Made by a program: the position numbers and the translations under genes. Below are positions 43,494 to 52,512 of a stretch of 64,000 nucleotides of DNA, piece after piece. The stretch covers positions 558,001 to 622,000 of the forward strand of contig NZ_BSTJ01000002.1 of NCBI RefSeq assembly GCF_030269445.1. The letters are read 5' to 3'. Within the stretch, counting starts at the first letter, position 1, and the number at the start of each line of letters is the position of its first letter. Under the pieces are notes generated by a model. The model saw only the letters and a list, made by a program, of their open reading frames with translations. It had not been told where the DNA came from and did no database searches. The stretch is from Actinoallomurus iriomotensis. Lineage in GTDB: Bacteria; Actinomycetota; Actinomycetes; Streptosporangiales; Streptosporangiaceae.

Positions 43494-45293
43494 TCAACTT
43501 CGGAACAGCTCCCGCAGGTTGACCACGAGAAGCACGGCGGCGACCACGACCATCGGGCCGAGCAGCACGTACCGGCCCCCGTACACGACCGCGAAGCTCA
43601 GTCCCACCACGACGGCCACCGCCCCGGCCAGCATCAGCAGACCCGTCGCGAGGGCGAGCATCCGGCGGCGGGCCCAGGCCTCCATCGTCAGGAAGAGGAA
43701 GACCACCCCGGCGAGAAGGATCGACACGGGCTCGTGCGGCACGACGAAGACGCCGACGACGGCGAGGATGAACAGGGGTGTGCTCAGCGCGGCCCAGACG
43801 TTGAGGAAGCGGGTGCGCGAGCCACGCGTCGGCGTGTACGGCACGTTCGGCTCGCGCAGGTGCTCCTGTGGTCTCCCGACGGCCGGCGGCCGTGCGAGTG
43901 TCGCGTCGTGCGCGGCGCGCTCCTCCGCCAGGTCCGTACGCGTGCGGACCAGCGCGCGGAGGGCGTTCTCGGCCTTGACCACCTCCGCCGACCGCTGCCG
44001 CGCGAGGCCACGGGCGTTCTCGTGACGGCCGAGGGAGACCGCGGCCGCGCGCAGCCGCCGGAGTTCCTCGCGGTCGTGCTCGATCGTGGCGTCGGCGTCC
44101 GCGATCTCCTTGTCCAGGATCGCGATCCGGTCGCGCAGCGCCCGGACGTCGTCCTCGGGCTCGGGCGGCACCTTCTGCAGCCCGGCCCATCCGAGCGGGT
44201 CCGCCCAGAGAGTGCGCACCCGGCCGTCGCGGTCATAGCGCGGGCCCGCCGGGGCGCGCTCGCCGCCGACCCAGTCACGCGTGTCGCGGCCCCACAGCCC
44301 GTGGAAGCCGCTCACCCACGGCGTCTCGTCGGAGATGACGACCGGATGCCAGCCGCGGGCACGGGAGGGGCCGACCTCCTCCCCGTCGCCCAGGGCGTAG
44401 TCGATGAAGGGGATGCCGACGCCGGAGTGCCGGCGCCCCTCCCGCGTCCACGGGAAGGCGAAGGCCGTGACCCGCCGCGTGCCGCGGAGGATCGGGCGCA
44501 GCCGCGCGGGGTTGACGGTGACCAGGTACCGGCCGCGGACGAACGCGCCCGAGTGCGAGCCCGCGCCGACGTAGATCACCGGATGCTCGCCGGCCAGCCG
44601 CAGGTCGGGGTCGTCCCAGCGGCGGCGCAGATCGTCGCCCGACTCGTCGTGCGCGGACACCGCCACCCACGCCGGCCGCGGCCCGGCGGGGGACTCGGCG
44701 AGGTAGATCGTGACGGCCTCCCAGTCCGCCTCGTGGTCGTTGACCCCGCTGAAGGTCGTACGCCAGTCGTTCATCGCGTACAGGAAGTAGTACTGGAGGG
44801 CCACGTAGCCGCCCTCGCGCACGACCCGGCCGTAATAGGTGCAGCGGGCCGGGTTCATGCGGCGCTCGTACAGGTCCGCGGCGGCCGCGGCGACGCCGCC
44901 GGGCACCGAGCCGCGCAGGAACAGCGACGCGCGGAGCAGCACGTCGAAGACCCGGCCGAACAGCCCGACCGCGGCGAGCCGCCCGGACTTGGCGATGGGC
45001 GGCTTGGCGCGCGTGTACCGGCGGACCTCCTTGCGGTGGAACGGCTCCTGGACGAGCAGGAGCGACAGCTGCGACTGCGGATACCGCTCGGCCGTCGCGA
45101 CCAGCACCTCGGCGGTCAGCTCACCCGCCGGGACGAGCTGTTCCTCCCCCCGCCAGAGGCCGCAGCAGGCCAGGTAGTCCTCCACGGCGACCGGGAAGAA
45201 GCGCTCACCGTCGGTGTAGGACAGGACCGGTTCGTACCTGCGCAGCAGCTCGAGGTCGGACTCGTACGGAACGGTTTCTTCCGGCTCAGCCAC
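43494..45293 (-). CDS. Vps62-like domain membrane protein with coiled coil
   Basis: 599-aa protein. Residues about 150-340 resemble the Vps62/DUF946 beta fold (YYFLYAMNDWRTTFSGVNDH, EADWEAVTIYLAE, then VIYVGAGSHSGAFVRG), known from yeast Vps62 and secreted fungal and bacterial proteins. About 385-460 is a charged coiled coil (DDVRALRDRIAILDKEIADA), and the last 110 residues contain four membrane helices. No signal peptide is seen, so the N-terminal part is probably cytoplasmic. ATG 45293. Function unknown. Confidence 0.8.
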   Translation of the reverse strand: MAEPEETVPYESDLELLRRYEPVLSYTDGERFFPVAVEDYLACCGLWRGEEQLVPAGELTAEVLVATAERYPQSQLSLLLVQEPFHRKEVRRYTRAKPPIAKSGRLAAVGLFGRVFDVLLRASLFLRGSVPGGVAAAAADLYERRMNPARCTYYGRVVREGGYVALQYYFLYAMNDWRTTFSGVNDHEADWEAVTIYLAESPAGPRPAWVAVSAHDESGDDLRRRWDDPDLRLAGEHPVIYVGAGSHSGAFVRGRYLVTVNPARLRPILRGTRRVTAFAFPWTREGRRHSGVGIPFIDYALGDGEEVGPSRARGWHPVVISDETPWVSGFHGLWGRDTRDWVGGERAPAGPRYDRDGRVRTLWADPLGWAGLQKVPPEPEDDVRALRDRIAILDKEIADADATIEHDREELRRLRAAAVSLGRHENARGLARQRSAEVVKAENALRALVRTRTDLAEERAAHDATLARPPAVGRPQEHLREPNVPYTPTRGSRTRFLNVWAALSTPLFILAVVGVFVVPHEPVSILLAGVVFLFLTMEAWARRRMLALATGLLMLAGAVAVVVGLSFAVVYGGRYVLLGPMVVVAAVLLVVNLRELFRS

Positions 45294-45365
45294 CGAATCC
45301 CCTAGTAACGACCATTCGGCTGTTATACCGGACGGCCATTACCGGTGATGTCTCTGTATCGGGGT

Positions 45366-45390
45366 GCATGAACGGTTTTTCACCGGGTAC
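45366..45390 (+). promoter_or_regulatory. Sigma-B-type promoter-like site before 45431
   Basis: GCAT at 45366-45369, 15 bases, GGGTAC at 45385-45390, about 40 bases before the membrane-protein start. GNNT is weakly informative, so support rests on GGGTAC and position. Confidence 0.3.
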
Positions 45391-45430
45391 CCCGTAGGCG
45401 CTTCAGCCGTCCAGGGAGTTGATCGCCAAA

Positions 45431-46165
45431 ATGTCCGCAACGCTACGAGTCCCGCGCACCCGCGGCGCCCTCAGCGGGTTGCTGCTGGTGTTGCTCGGCC
45501 TGTGGGGGGCGCTCATGCCTCTCATCGGGCCGTACTTCCACTTCGCCTTCGCCCCCGACAAGGCCTGGCACCTCACGTCCGGCCGGATGTGGCTGCAGGT
45601 CGTGCCCGGTGCCGCCGTCTTCCTCGGCGGCCTGATCGCGCTGGCCAGCGCCAACCGTGCCTTCGCGGCGTTCGGCGCCTGGCTCGCCGCGGTCGGCGGC
45701 GCGTGGTTCGCCGTCGGCGTTCCGCTCAGCGGCCTGTGGGCCGACCAGGGCCGTACGACCCTCGGCCCGGCGCTCGGCGGCACGACGCGCCAGGTCGCCG
45801 AGCAGGTCACGCTGCTGTACGGCCTCGGTGTGGTCTCCGTCTTCCTCGCCGCCGTCGCCCTCGGCCGCCTCGCGGTGGTCGGCGTACGGGACGCCGCGCT
45901 GGCCGAGCAGGCCGACCGGCCGTCGCCGGTGACCGAGGAGCGGCCGGTGGGCGAGGCCTCCCCCGGCCCGCGTCCGCCGCTGGGGCATCGTCCGTCGCGA
46001 CCGGAGGACGCCACCGTCCCGCCGCCGCGCGGACCGCTGCCCGAGCGGGTCCCGGGCACGGCGCCTCAGCCGACCGCGCCGCAGACCATGGGCCCGACCG
46101 ACGTGAAGGTGGCCGGCCGGACCGACGCGGCTCGCGGAGCCGAACGGCCGGGCCCCGGCGTCTGA
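45431..46165 (+). CDS. Four-helix membrane protein with Pro-rich tail
   Basis: 244-aa protein. Four hydrophobic helices lie in the first 150 residues (ALSGLLLVLLGLWGALMPLI, VVPGAAVFLGGLIALASANR, FGAWLAAVGGAWFAVGVPLS, LLYGLGVVSVFLAAVALGRL). A 90-residue Pro/Arg-rich disordered tail follows. GGGAG at 45414-45418 is 12 bases from the ATG at 45431; a TTG directly after it at 45419 would add four residues. Similar proteins in actinomycetes are unnamed. Function unknown. Confidence 0.72.
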   Translation: MSATLRVPRTRGALSGLLLVLLGLWGALMPLIGPYFHFAFAPDKAWHLTSGRMWLQVVPGAAVFLGGLIALASANRAFAAFGAWLAAVGGAWFAVGVPLSGLWADQGRTTLGPALGGTTRQVAEQVTLLYGLGVVSVFLAAVALGRLAVVGVRDAALAEQADRPSPVTEERPVGEASPGPRPPLGHRPSRPEDATVPPPRGPLPERVPGTAPQPTAPQTMGPTDVKVAGRTDAARGAERPGPGV

Positions 46166-46174
46166 CCCCCGTTT

Positions 46175-46217
46175 CCACGGCCCCCGTCCGCTTCCCCCAG
46201 GCGGACGGGGGCCGTGG
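46175..46217. terminator. Bidirectional terminator, 17-bp perfect stem
   Basis: CCACGGCCCCCGTCCGC (46175-46191) and GCGGACGGGGGCCGTGG (46201-46217) with a 9-base loop between two convergent genes. Confidence 0.85.
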
Positions 46218-46228
46218 GACGTCCGGGC

Positions 46229-47203
46229 TCAGCCGCCGTACAGGTCCAGCAGGGTCCGCGCGGAGGCGATCACGCACTCGCGCAGCTCGGCGGGTTCCAG
46301 CACCTCCACCTCGCCGCCGAACCGCAGCAGCTCCGCGTGGGCGTGCCGGACGGACTCGATGGGGATCACGGTGCGCACCCAGCCCGCCTCGTCGGGCTCG
46401 CCGGCGTTCTCCCGCGCCGCCTGGATCACCGCCGGGGTGAGCAGGTGCAGGAGACGGCGCATCCCCTCGGGCGAGAAGCGGACGACGGCCTCGCCGGAGA
46501 ACATCTCACGCTGGAAGCGGTCGAGATAGGCACGCCAGAACGCGGCGAGGTCGAAGTCGGCGGGGCGTTCGAAGATCTCGTCGAGCGTCTCCAGCTCCCG
46601 CACCCGGTCGACGCGGTACGTACGGTCGCCTCCGTCGGACCGGGCGATGAGGTACCAGTTGCCCGCCTTGAGGACCAGCCCGAGCGGCTCGATCGTACGG
46701 GTGATCGGCGTCGGGGCCTTCCAGCGCCGGTAGAGCATCCGGACGCGGTGCTGGTTCCACACGGCGTCCGCGACGGCGGCCAGGTACGGCGTCGGCTCCC
46801 CGCCGTGGAACCAGCCGGGCACGTCCAGGTGGAAACGCTCGCGTACGCGGCCGGCGCGTTCGGCCAGGCCCTTGGGCAGCGCCGCCATGAGCTTCAGCTC
46901 GGCGGCGGCGAGGACGGTGCCCAGGCCCAGCTCGGCGGCGGGCCCCGGCATGCCGGCGAAGAACAGCGACTCGGCCTCCGCCGCGGTCAGCCCGGTGAGG
47001 CGGGTGCGGTAGCCGTCGAGCAGCTGGTAACCGCCGGCCGGCCCCCGGTCGGCGTAGACCGGCACGCCCGCGGCGGACAGCGACTCGACGTCCCGGTAGA
47101 TCGTCCGCAGCGAGACCTCCAGCTCGTCGGCGAGCTGCTGCGCGGTCATCCGCCCACGCGCCTGCAGAAGCAGGAGAAGGGACACCAGCCGGCTCGCGCG
47201 CAT
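46229..47203 (-). CDS. HTH/WYL-domain transcriptional regulator (YafY type)
   Basis: 324-aa regulator. DeoR-like HTH at the N-terminus (SRLVSLLLLLQARGRMTAQQ, then LEVSLRTIYRDVESLSAAGV). The WYL domain is around residues 140-215, with its signature at NWYLIARSDGGDRTYRVDRV, followed by the WCX extension. WYL proteins bind nucleotides or nucleic acid and often repress neighbouring genes. Here the downstream or upstream partner is not obvious. ATG 47203. Confidence 0.92.
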   Translation of the reverse strand: MRASRLVSLLLLLQARGRMTAQQLADELEVSLRTIYRDVESLSAAGVPVYADRGPAGGYQLLDGYRTRLTGLTAAEAESLFFAGMPGPAAELGLGTVLAAAELKLMAALPKGLAERAGRVRERFHLDVPGWFHGGEPTPYLAAVADAVWNQHRVRMLYRRWKAPTPITRTIEPLGLVLKAGNWYLIARSDGGDRTYRVDRVRELETLDEIFERPADFDLAAFWRAYLDRFQREMFSGEAVVRFSPEGMRRLLHLLTPAVIQAARENAGEPDEAGWVRTVIPIESVRHAHAELLRFGGEVEVLEPAELRECVIASARTLLDLYGG

Positions 47204-47266
47204 GCGCCCCAGTCTGCCCGCATCGGCCCGTGGGCGCGGACCCGGCCGGGTCCCCCGGCCTGACGG

Positions 47267-47983
47267 TCAGTGAGCCGACTCCGACCACGGTCCGAGCGGA
47301 TTCGGGCCGAACGTCATCCCGAGCATGAGCGGGTGAATGCCCCACTCGAGGAACGCCGAGAGGGCCAGGGCCCCACCGAGGGTCAACGCCTTGTGGCTCG
47401 CCGGCGCCGTGACCTGCTGACGCTCCGCCCCCGGCGCGACCGCGTGGTCGCTCCAGAACTGTGCGCCGGCCGGAACCGGTGTCGCGCGCACGGCGGACAG
47501 CCATGCGCCGCCGGGGTCCCGCAGCAGCTCGATCACCACGACCGGCGTGAAGGGCCCCGCCCAGCTCCCCAGGTGGATCGCCAGCCACTCGCCGCGGGCG
47601 GCGGCGGCGAAGGCCACGTCCCCGAGCCATTCCGCCGCGGTGACGTCGCCCCGCATGGACTCGGCTTTCGCCTCATCCGTCCCGACCGGTGAGAGTTGGA
47701 CGAGCTGGGACACGGGCGTTTCCCCCGGGCCCGGCTCACGGTCACGCAGCACCAGCAGACCGGTCTCCCGGTCGAGGAGGCCGACTTCGCGGTAACGGCC
47801 GGTCTCGTCGTCCACCCGTAGCATCGCGCCCGTCCCCAGCATGCTGGGCGGAGCGCCGGACAGCCGCCAGAAGCTGACGTCATCCTCGTCCCACAGCGCG
47901 ATGTGGCCGCCCACCGGCGGTCCGACGAGGACACTGGCGAGCGGCGTGCCGGTTAACGGGGAACCGAGTTGATCATGATCCAT
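47267..47983 (-). CDS. Hypothetical protein
   Basis: 238-aa soluble protein. Beta-rich segments VGGHIALWDEDDVSFWRLSG, GAMLRVDDETGRYREVGLLD and WLAIHLGSWAGPFTPVVVIE are visible. No catalytic motif, signal or membrane span except a mildly hydrophobic stretch ALTLGGALALSAFLEWG near the end. Codon bias is normal. ATG 47983. It lies upstream of the WYL gene on the same strand and could be cotranscribed. I do not recognise it. Confidence 0.7.
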   Translation of the reverse strand: MDHDQLGSPLTGTPLASVLVGPPVGGHIALWDEDDVSFWRLSGAPPSMLGTGAMLRVDDETGRYREVGLLDRETGLLVLRDREPGPGETPVSQLVQLSPVGTDEAKAESMRGDVTAAEWLGDVAFAAAARGEWLAIHLGSWAGPFTPVVVIELLRDPGGAWLSAVRATPVPAGAQFWSDHAVAPGAERQQVTAPASHKALTLGGALALSAFLEWGIHPLMLGMTFGPNPLGPWSESAH

Positions 47984-48064
47984 GCGGTCAACCTACCGAG
48001 TCCGGGCTCGGTACTCCGTGAAATGAGCTCTACCCGGCGGATTCGGTGGACCCGCCTCCCGCGG

Positions 48065-48805
48065 TCACGGGGTGGCGAGGCCGCGGGCGTGCTCGGCGGC
48101 CGCGGCGGCGGGGCCGTCGTGGGCCGGGCCGTGGCCGGGCAGCAGGACGTCCGCCTCCAGCCGTCCCAGCGCCCGCAGGCTCGCCAGCGCCTCCTCACGG
48201 TCGTGGTGGAAGTAGTCCGGCAGCAGCTGCGGGCCTTGTGCGCGTGAGGTGGGGTGGCCGGTCACGAGCGCGTCGCCGGTGATCAGGACGCCGGCCTCCG
48301 GCAGGTGGTAGGCGCAGTGGCCCGCCGTGTGGCCGGGCGTGTGCACCGGCACCGGGCGGCCGGGCACGTCCAGCGGGGCCGGGAACGCCTCCGGCGACGC
48401 GACGCGTACGTCCGTCAGGCCGCCCGAGCGGACCGCGCGCACCGCCCACGGCAGCACGCCCGGACGCCAGGCGTTCCGCGCGATCTGACCGGCGGAGACC
48501 TGGTGGAGGAACTCCCGGCGGGCGTGCGGGACCTCCTCCTCGTGCATCAGCACGGGCACGCCGTACGTCGCGCGGAGGTGCTCCGCGGAGCCGAGGTGGT
48601 CGGAGTGGGCGTGGGTGATGAGGATGGCCGCGAGGTCCTCGGGGCGACGCCCCACCGCCGCCAGGGAGGCGATGACCCGCTCGCGGTCGCCGGGATAGCC
48701 GGTGTCCACGAGCGTGACCGCGTCACCCTCGGTGAGGATGACCCAGTTGGTGTCGCTTCCGCGGGCGAGATGCACGCCTTCGCGGATCTCGGTGACGTCG
48801 TCCAT
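48065..48805 (-). CDS. MBL-fold metallo-hydrolase
   Basis: 246-aa metallo-beta-lactamase-fold hydrolase. Metal motif ILITHAHSDHLGS is complete. Further ligands are in PVHTPGHTAGHCAYHLP (His), LITGDALVTGHP (Asp) and LLPGHGPAHDG (His). A dinuclear zinc or iron site is expected. Close to the glyoxalase II-like and lactonase-like groups; substrate undetermined. ATG 48805; 20 bases separate it from the MDR gene upstream on the same strand, so they form a pair. Confidence 0.92.
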   Translation of the reverse strand: MDDVTEIREGVHLARGSDTNWVILTEGDAVTLVDTGYPGDRERVIASLAAVGRRPEDLAAILITHAHSDHLGSAEHLRATYGVPVLMHEEEVPHARREFLHQVSAGQIARNAWRPGVLPWAVRAVRSGGLTDVRVASPEAFPAPLDVPGRPVPVHTPGHTAGHCAYHLPEAGVLITGDALVTGHPTSRAQGPQLLPDYFHHDREEALASLRALGRLEADVLLPGHGPAHDGPAAAAAEHARGLATP

Positions 48806-48825
48806 GGGCCATGATTATCGCGGGC

Positions 48826-49740
48826 TCAGATCACGATGACGGTCTTGCCCCGCGCCCGCCCGGCGCGGCTGCGCGCCAGGGCATCGGGTGCCTGGGAGAG
48901 TGTCACCGTGTCGCCGATGACCACCCTGACGTGCCCGGCGTCGATCTCGCGGGCGAGGCGTTCGAGGAGATCGGCGCTTGACGCGTTGCTGAAGTTGGCC
49001 GCCTCGACCCCCGGCAGGCCCTCGTCCGGCACGGCGAAGACCGGGCTGAGGATCGTGCCGCCGGGACGGATCGCCGGCAGCAGCGCGCGCAGCCGCTCGG
49101 TGTCGCTCGCCAGGTCGATGATGGCGTCCACCGGTGCTTCGACCTGGTCGGCGATCGGGCCCGCGGTGTGGTCGACCACCTCGGTGGCGCCCAGGGCGTG
49201 CATCAGGTCGGCCTTGTCCGGCCCGGCGGTGGCGACGACGGCGATGCCGCGGGCGGCCGCCAGCTGCGTCGCGAAGGTGCCGACGCCTCCGGTGGCGCCG
49301 ACCACCAGCAGCCGTCCGGCGCCGGCTTCGGCCACGCGGTCGACGAGGTTGAGGGCGGTCATGCCCGCGGTGGGCACGGCGGCGGCCTCGCTCAGCGCGA
49401 CCGTACGCGGGGCCGCGGCGATCGCGTCCTGCCGCGCGACGGCCAGCTCGGCGTACGATCCGCGCCCCTCCTTCGCGTTGCTGAACTGGCCGAAGACCGC
49501 GTCGCCCGGCTGGAAGCCGGTGACGTCGGCGCCGACCCGCTCGACGGTGCCGGCGCCGTCGGTGCCGATGGTGAGCGGGAACCGCACGCTCGGGATGGCG
49601 CCGTCGACGACCTTCCAGTCGAACGGGTTCAGCCCGGCGGCGGTCAGCCGCACCAGCACCTCGCCGGGGCCGGGCTCGGGCACCGGCTGGTCGGTCACCT
49701 CGGGTTCGGCTCCGAAGCCGGTCACGGTGACAGCGCGCAT
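48826..49740 (-). CDS. NADP-dependent oxidoreductase (MDR, quinone reductase-like)
   Basis: 304-aa medium-chain reductase. GroES-like domain LVRLTAAGLNPFDWKVVDGA, Rossmann motif LLVVGATGGVGTFATQLAAA, and end ALARSRAGRARGKTVIVI typical of the ZADH/QOR group that reduces enones or quinones with NADPH. No structural zinc cysteines. The start is the ATG at 49740; the frame stays open far upstream but crosses the divergent beta-lactamase-like gene. Operon with the MBL hydrolase. Confidence 0.9.
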   Translation of the reverse strand: MRAVTVTGFGAEPEVTDQPVPEPGPGEVLVRLTAAGLNPFDWKVVDGAIPSVRFPLTIGTDGAGTVERVGADVTGFQPGDAVFGQFSNAKEGRGSYAELAVARQDAIAAAPRTVALSEAAAVPTAGMTALNLVDRVAEAGAGRLLVVGATGGVGTFATQLAAARGIAVVATAGPDKADLMHALGATEVVDHTAGPIADQVEAPVDAIIDLASDTERLRALLPAIRPGGTILSPVFAVPDEGLPGVEAANFSNASSADLLERLAREIDAGHVRVVIGDTVTLSQAPDALARSRAGRARGKTVIVI

Positions 49741-49911
49741 GCATCCCCCCGAATCGTCAACGCGGACGGTCCCTACCCCTGGCCGTCGAGGCCCATCCCC
49801 CGGGGCCGGACCATGATCCCACTTTCCGCGTCCGCGGGTAGCCTGCCGGACGTGGCGGTGGAGGATTCTTGGCCCGATCGGACGGTGCGGGGAACAGGTG
49901 GCGGGGGAACC

Positions 49912-51099
49912 ATGGTGAATATGCGTGTCGGTCGATCCGCTGTCGCGGTGTGCGCGGTCCTCACCGCGGGCGTGGCCTGCAGTGGTTCCGGCGGCGGGGG
50001 CGGCACGGCCACCCCGCCCGCCGCCCGGCGGGCGCACCCCCCGGACCCGCTGGCGACCTCCCCCGCGCCCCCGGGTGACAAGACGGGGGCGGCGATGACG
50101 TCCTACCTGCAGGGTCTGGCGGCCGACAAGAAGTTCACCGGCGCGGCGATCGTGGTCCGCCACGGGCAGGTGCTGACGCGTTTCGCCGCCGGGAAGGCCG
50201 ACGCGGCCAAGAACGTCCCGAACCGCCCGGACACGATCTTCCGTCTCGCCTCGGTGAGCAAGCAGTTCACCGCGATGCTGGTGCTCAAGCAGCGCGATCA
50301 GGGACACCTGCGGCTGAGCGACAAGATCTGCCCGTACCTCGTGCCCACATACGTCAAGTCGTGTCCGAAGGCCTGGGGCGCCATCACGATCAAGGAGATC
50401 CTCGACCACACGTCCGGGATCCCGGATATCTCTGAGATGCCGGACTTCTTCCCCAAGTTGTCGAAGCCCACGAACACCCAGGAGATCATCCAGCGGTTCG
50501 TGAACAAGCCGCTCGACTTCAAGCCCGGCACGAACTGGAAGTACAGCAACTCCGGCTACATCCTCGCGGGCGCGATCGTCGAGAAGGTCGCCAAGAAGCC
50601 GTTCGGCACCGTCCTGCACGACGACATCGCCGGTCCGCTCGGGCTCGGCCGCACCGGCTACACCAACGGTTACCCGCCCTCCCCGTACGCCAAGGGCTAC
50701 CTCAAGCCCGGCACGCCGGCGCCGCCGATCAACGGCTCCCAGGCGAACGCCGCGGGCGGGGTGTACTCCACCGTGGACGACCTCAGCCGCTGGGACCGGG
50801 CGTTCGGCACCGCCAAAGTCGCGCCCGCCTCGACGGTCAAGGAGGCGCTGAGCCCGCAGGCGCCCTGCCCGTCCGGAGGCTGCCTCGACTCCCCCTCCAG
50901 CGCGTACGGCTTCGGCTGGCTCATCGACAAGCTGAAGGGCCACCGCTACGTCTACCACCCGGGCCTGCTGCAGGGGTATCACACGAGCAACGGCTACCTG
51001 CCCGACGACGACATCGCGGTCGTCGTGCTCAGCAACGTCCAGACCACCGACGTCAACGGGATCAACCGCCACCTCGCCACGATGGCCCTGAGCGGCTGA
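49912..51099 (+). CDS. Serine hydrolase, beta-lactamase class C / D-peptidase-like, exported
   Basis: 395-aa exported protein. Signal with a near-lipobox (VLTAGVACSGS) suggests lipid anchoring, followed by a Pro-rich linker. Class C motifs: SxxK in FRLASVSKQFTAM (Ser nucleophile, Lys), YxN in NWKYSNSGYILAG, and a distal HPGLLQGYHTSN in the third-motif position. Probably an esterase or D,D-peptidase-like enzyme rather than a true resistance lactamase. ATG 49912 with GGGGGA upstream. Confidence 0.9.
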   Translation: MVNMRVGRSAVAVCAVLTAGVACSGSGGGGGTATPPAARRAHPPDPLATSPAPPGDKTGAAMTSYLQGLAADKKFTGAAIVVRHGQVLTRFAAGKADAAKNVPNRPDTIFRLASVSKQFTAMLVLKQRDQGHLRLSDKICPYLVPTYVKSCPKAWGAITIKEILDHTSGIPDISEMPDFFPKLSKPTNTQEIIQRFVNKPLDFKPGTNWKYSNSGYILAGAIVEKVAKKPFGTVLHDDIAGPLGLGRTGYTNGYPPSPYAKGYLKPGTPAPPINGSQANAAGGVYSTVDDLSRWDRAFGTAKVAPASTVKEALSPQAPCPSGGCLDSPSSAYGFGWLIDKLKGHRYVYHPGLLQGYHTSNGYLPDDDIAVVVLSNVQTTDVNGINRHLATMALSG

Positions 51100-51168
51100 C
51101 CGCGCCCCGTGGACGGGCGCGCCGGCCGTCCGGGGGCGGCGACGCCTCGTGCACGGGGAAGGAGACCG

Positions 51169-51810
51169 ATGTCCGCGACCGTCCTCGCCGGGGTCGAGGT
51201 GCCCGGCTCGCCGCTGGCCCGCGACCTGACCGCGCTGCTACGGGACTCCGCGACCGACCTGATCTACCACCACTCCCGCCGGGTGTTCTTCTGGGGTTCG
51301 CTGCGCGGACGCCGGCGCGGCCTGACGTACGACCCGGAGCTGCTCTACGCCGGAGCGGTCTGCCACGACCTCGGGCTGACCGGCCGGTTCGCCGAGTCCC
51401 GGCAGCGCTTCGAGCTCGACGGCGCCGACGAGGCACGCCGCGTCCTGCTCGACCACGGTGTGCCGCCGGAGCGCGCCGACCTGGTGTGGCAGGGCATCGC
51501 GCTGCACACCACGCCGGAGATCCCCTGGCGCATGGCACCCGAGGTCGCCCTCGTCACCGCCGGCGTCGAACTGGACGTGCTCGGCCTCGGCTACGACGAG
51601 ATCACCGAGGACGAGCGGGCCGAGGTGACGGCGGCGCACCCACGACCCGACTTCAAACGAGAGATCCTCAAGGCCTTCACCGAGGGAATGGCGCACCGCC
51701 CGGACAGCACGTTCGGCACCGTGAACGCCGACGTCCTGGCCCACTGCCTGCCGGGCTTCACCCGCGGCGACTTCGTCGAGACCATCCTGAACTCCAAGTG
51801 GCCCGCGTGA
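51169..51810 (+). CDS. HD-domain hydrolase (cyanamide hydratase-like)
   Basis: 213-aa metal-dependent HD protein. LIYHHSRRVFFWGSLRGRRR then AGAVCHDLGLTGRF gives the H...HD metal ligands, and GIALHTTPEIP supplies a further His. This pattern matches the cyanamide hydratase/DJ-1-like HD group. It may hydrolyse a small nitrile-like or nucleotide substrate, but none can be assigned. ATG 51169 with AAGGAG four bases upstream. Confidence 0.88.
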   Translation: MSATVLAGVEVPGSPLARDLTALLRDSATDLIYHHSRRVFFWGSLRGRRRGLTYDPELLYAGAVCHDLGLTGRFAESRQRFELDGADEARRVLLDHGVPPERADLVWQGIALHTTPEIPWRMAPEVALVTAGVELDVLGLGYDEITEDERAEVTAAHPRPDFKREILKAFTEGMAHRPDSTFGTVNADVLAHCLPGFTRGDFVETILNSKWPA

Positions 51811-51841
51811 CCCGCTGAGGCCGGCTCGTCGCCCGGCGGAC

Positions 51842-52408
51842 TCAGGTCCGGTGGCTCCCGCGAAGGCCGTCGAAGACGACGTTCAGGGCACGGTCGCGGA
51901 CCTCACCCTGGGCGCGCTCGGCGGCCCGTGAGACGCCGACCAGCAGCGCCATCACCTCCGGCGGCCCCACGTCGCCGCGGACCGCCCCGGCGTCCTGGGC
52001 GCGGGACAGCAGCGCGGCCAGGGCCTGTTTCAGGCCCTGGCCGGTCTCGGGCACATCCACGCCCGCCTCCGTCAACGCGGCCGAGAGGGCGTTCTTGGTC
52101 GCGGCGTGGCCGACCACGCGGGTGAAGAAGGTGAAGAAGGCCGCGCCCGGATCGTCGGCGGAGGCCAGCGCCTCGGCCTCTTCGGCCAGTTTGCGCAGGC
52201 CGGACACGTACACCGCCTCGAGCAGCGCCTCCTTGGTCGGGAAGTGCCGGAAGACCGTTCCAATCCCCACGCCCGCGGCGCGCGCGACCTCCTCGGTGGA
52301 CGCGGTCGTACCCCGTGCGTCGAACACCGCCTCGGCCGCCTCGAGGACCTTGAGCCGGTTGCGCATCGCGTCGGCGCGCAGCGGCCGGCCGGCCCGCGAC
52401 TGGGTCAC
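51842..52408 (-). CDS. TetR family transcriptional regulator
   Basis: 188-aa repressor. HTH: RNRLKVLEAAEAVFDARGTT, then TEEVARAAGVGIGTVFRHFP. C-terminal all-helical ligand domain. ATG 52408. It is divergent from two SnoaL-like genes and a perfect 8-bp palindrome lies in the shared region just after a sigma-70-type promoter, so it most likely represses them. Confidence 0.93.
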   Translation of the reverse strand: MTQSRAGRPLRADAMRNRLKVLEAAEAVFDARGTTASTEEVARAAGVGIGTVFRHFPTKEALLEAVYVSGLRKLAEEAEALASADDPGAAFFTFFTRVVGHAATKNALSAALTEAGVDVPETGQGLKQALAALLSRAQDAGAVRGDVGPPEVMALLVGVSRAAERAQGEVRDRALNVVFDGLRGSHRT

Positions 52409-52421
52409 CGCGACTCTTTCA

Positions 52422-52480
52422 TTGACAAGTGGAGTCTCCGCTCCGTATGTTCCTGATTAATCGGAGCCATCACTCCGATT
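52422..52480 (+). promoter_or_regulatory. Promoter and TetR operator of SnoaL-like genes
   Basis: TTGACA (52422-52427), 18 bases, TATGTT (52446-52451). The perfect inverted repeat AATCGGAG (52459-52466), CCATCA, CTCCGATT (52473-52480) covers the expected transcription start. A further CTCCG half-site lies in the spacer. Confidence 0.75.
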
Positions 52481-52512
52481 CTACGTTCTCTTCGTGCTTC
52501 AAGGAGTTTCCC

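Noticed and set aside
49741-51072. N-terminal extension of the MDR oxidoreductase to a 748-residue protein
   Set aside because: The extra part is antisense to the class-C beta-lactamase-like gene; the MDR family starts at the ATG at 49740.
49912-51099. Antibiotic resistance beta-lactamase
   Set aside because: The serine-hydrolase fold is shared by many esterases and peptidases; the sequence has the general motifs only, so resistance cannot be claimed.
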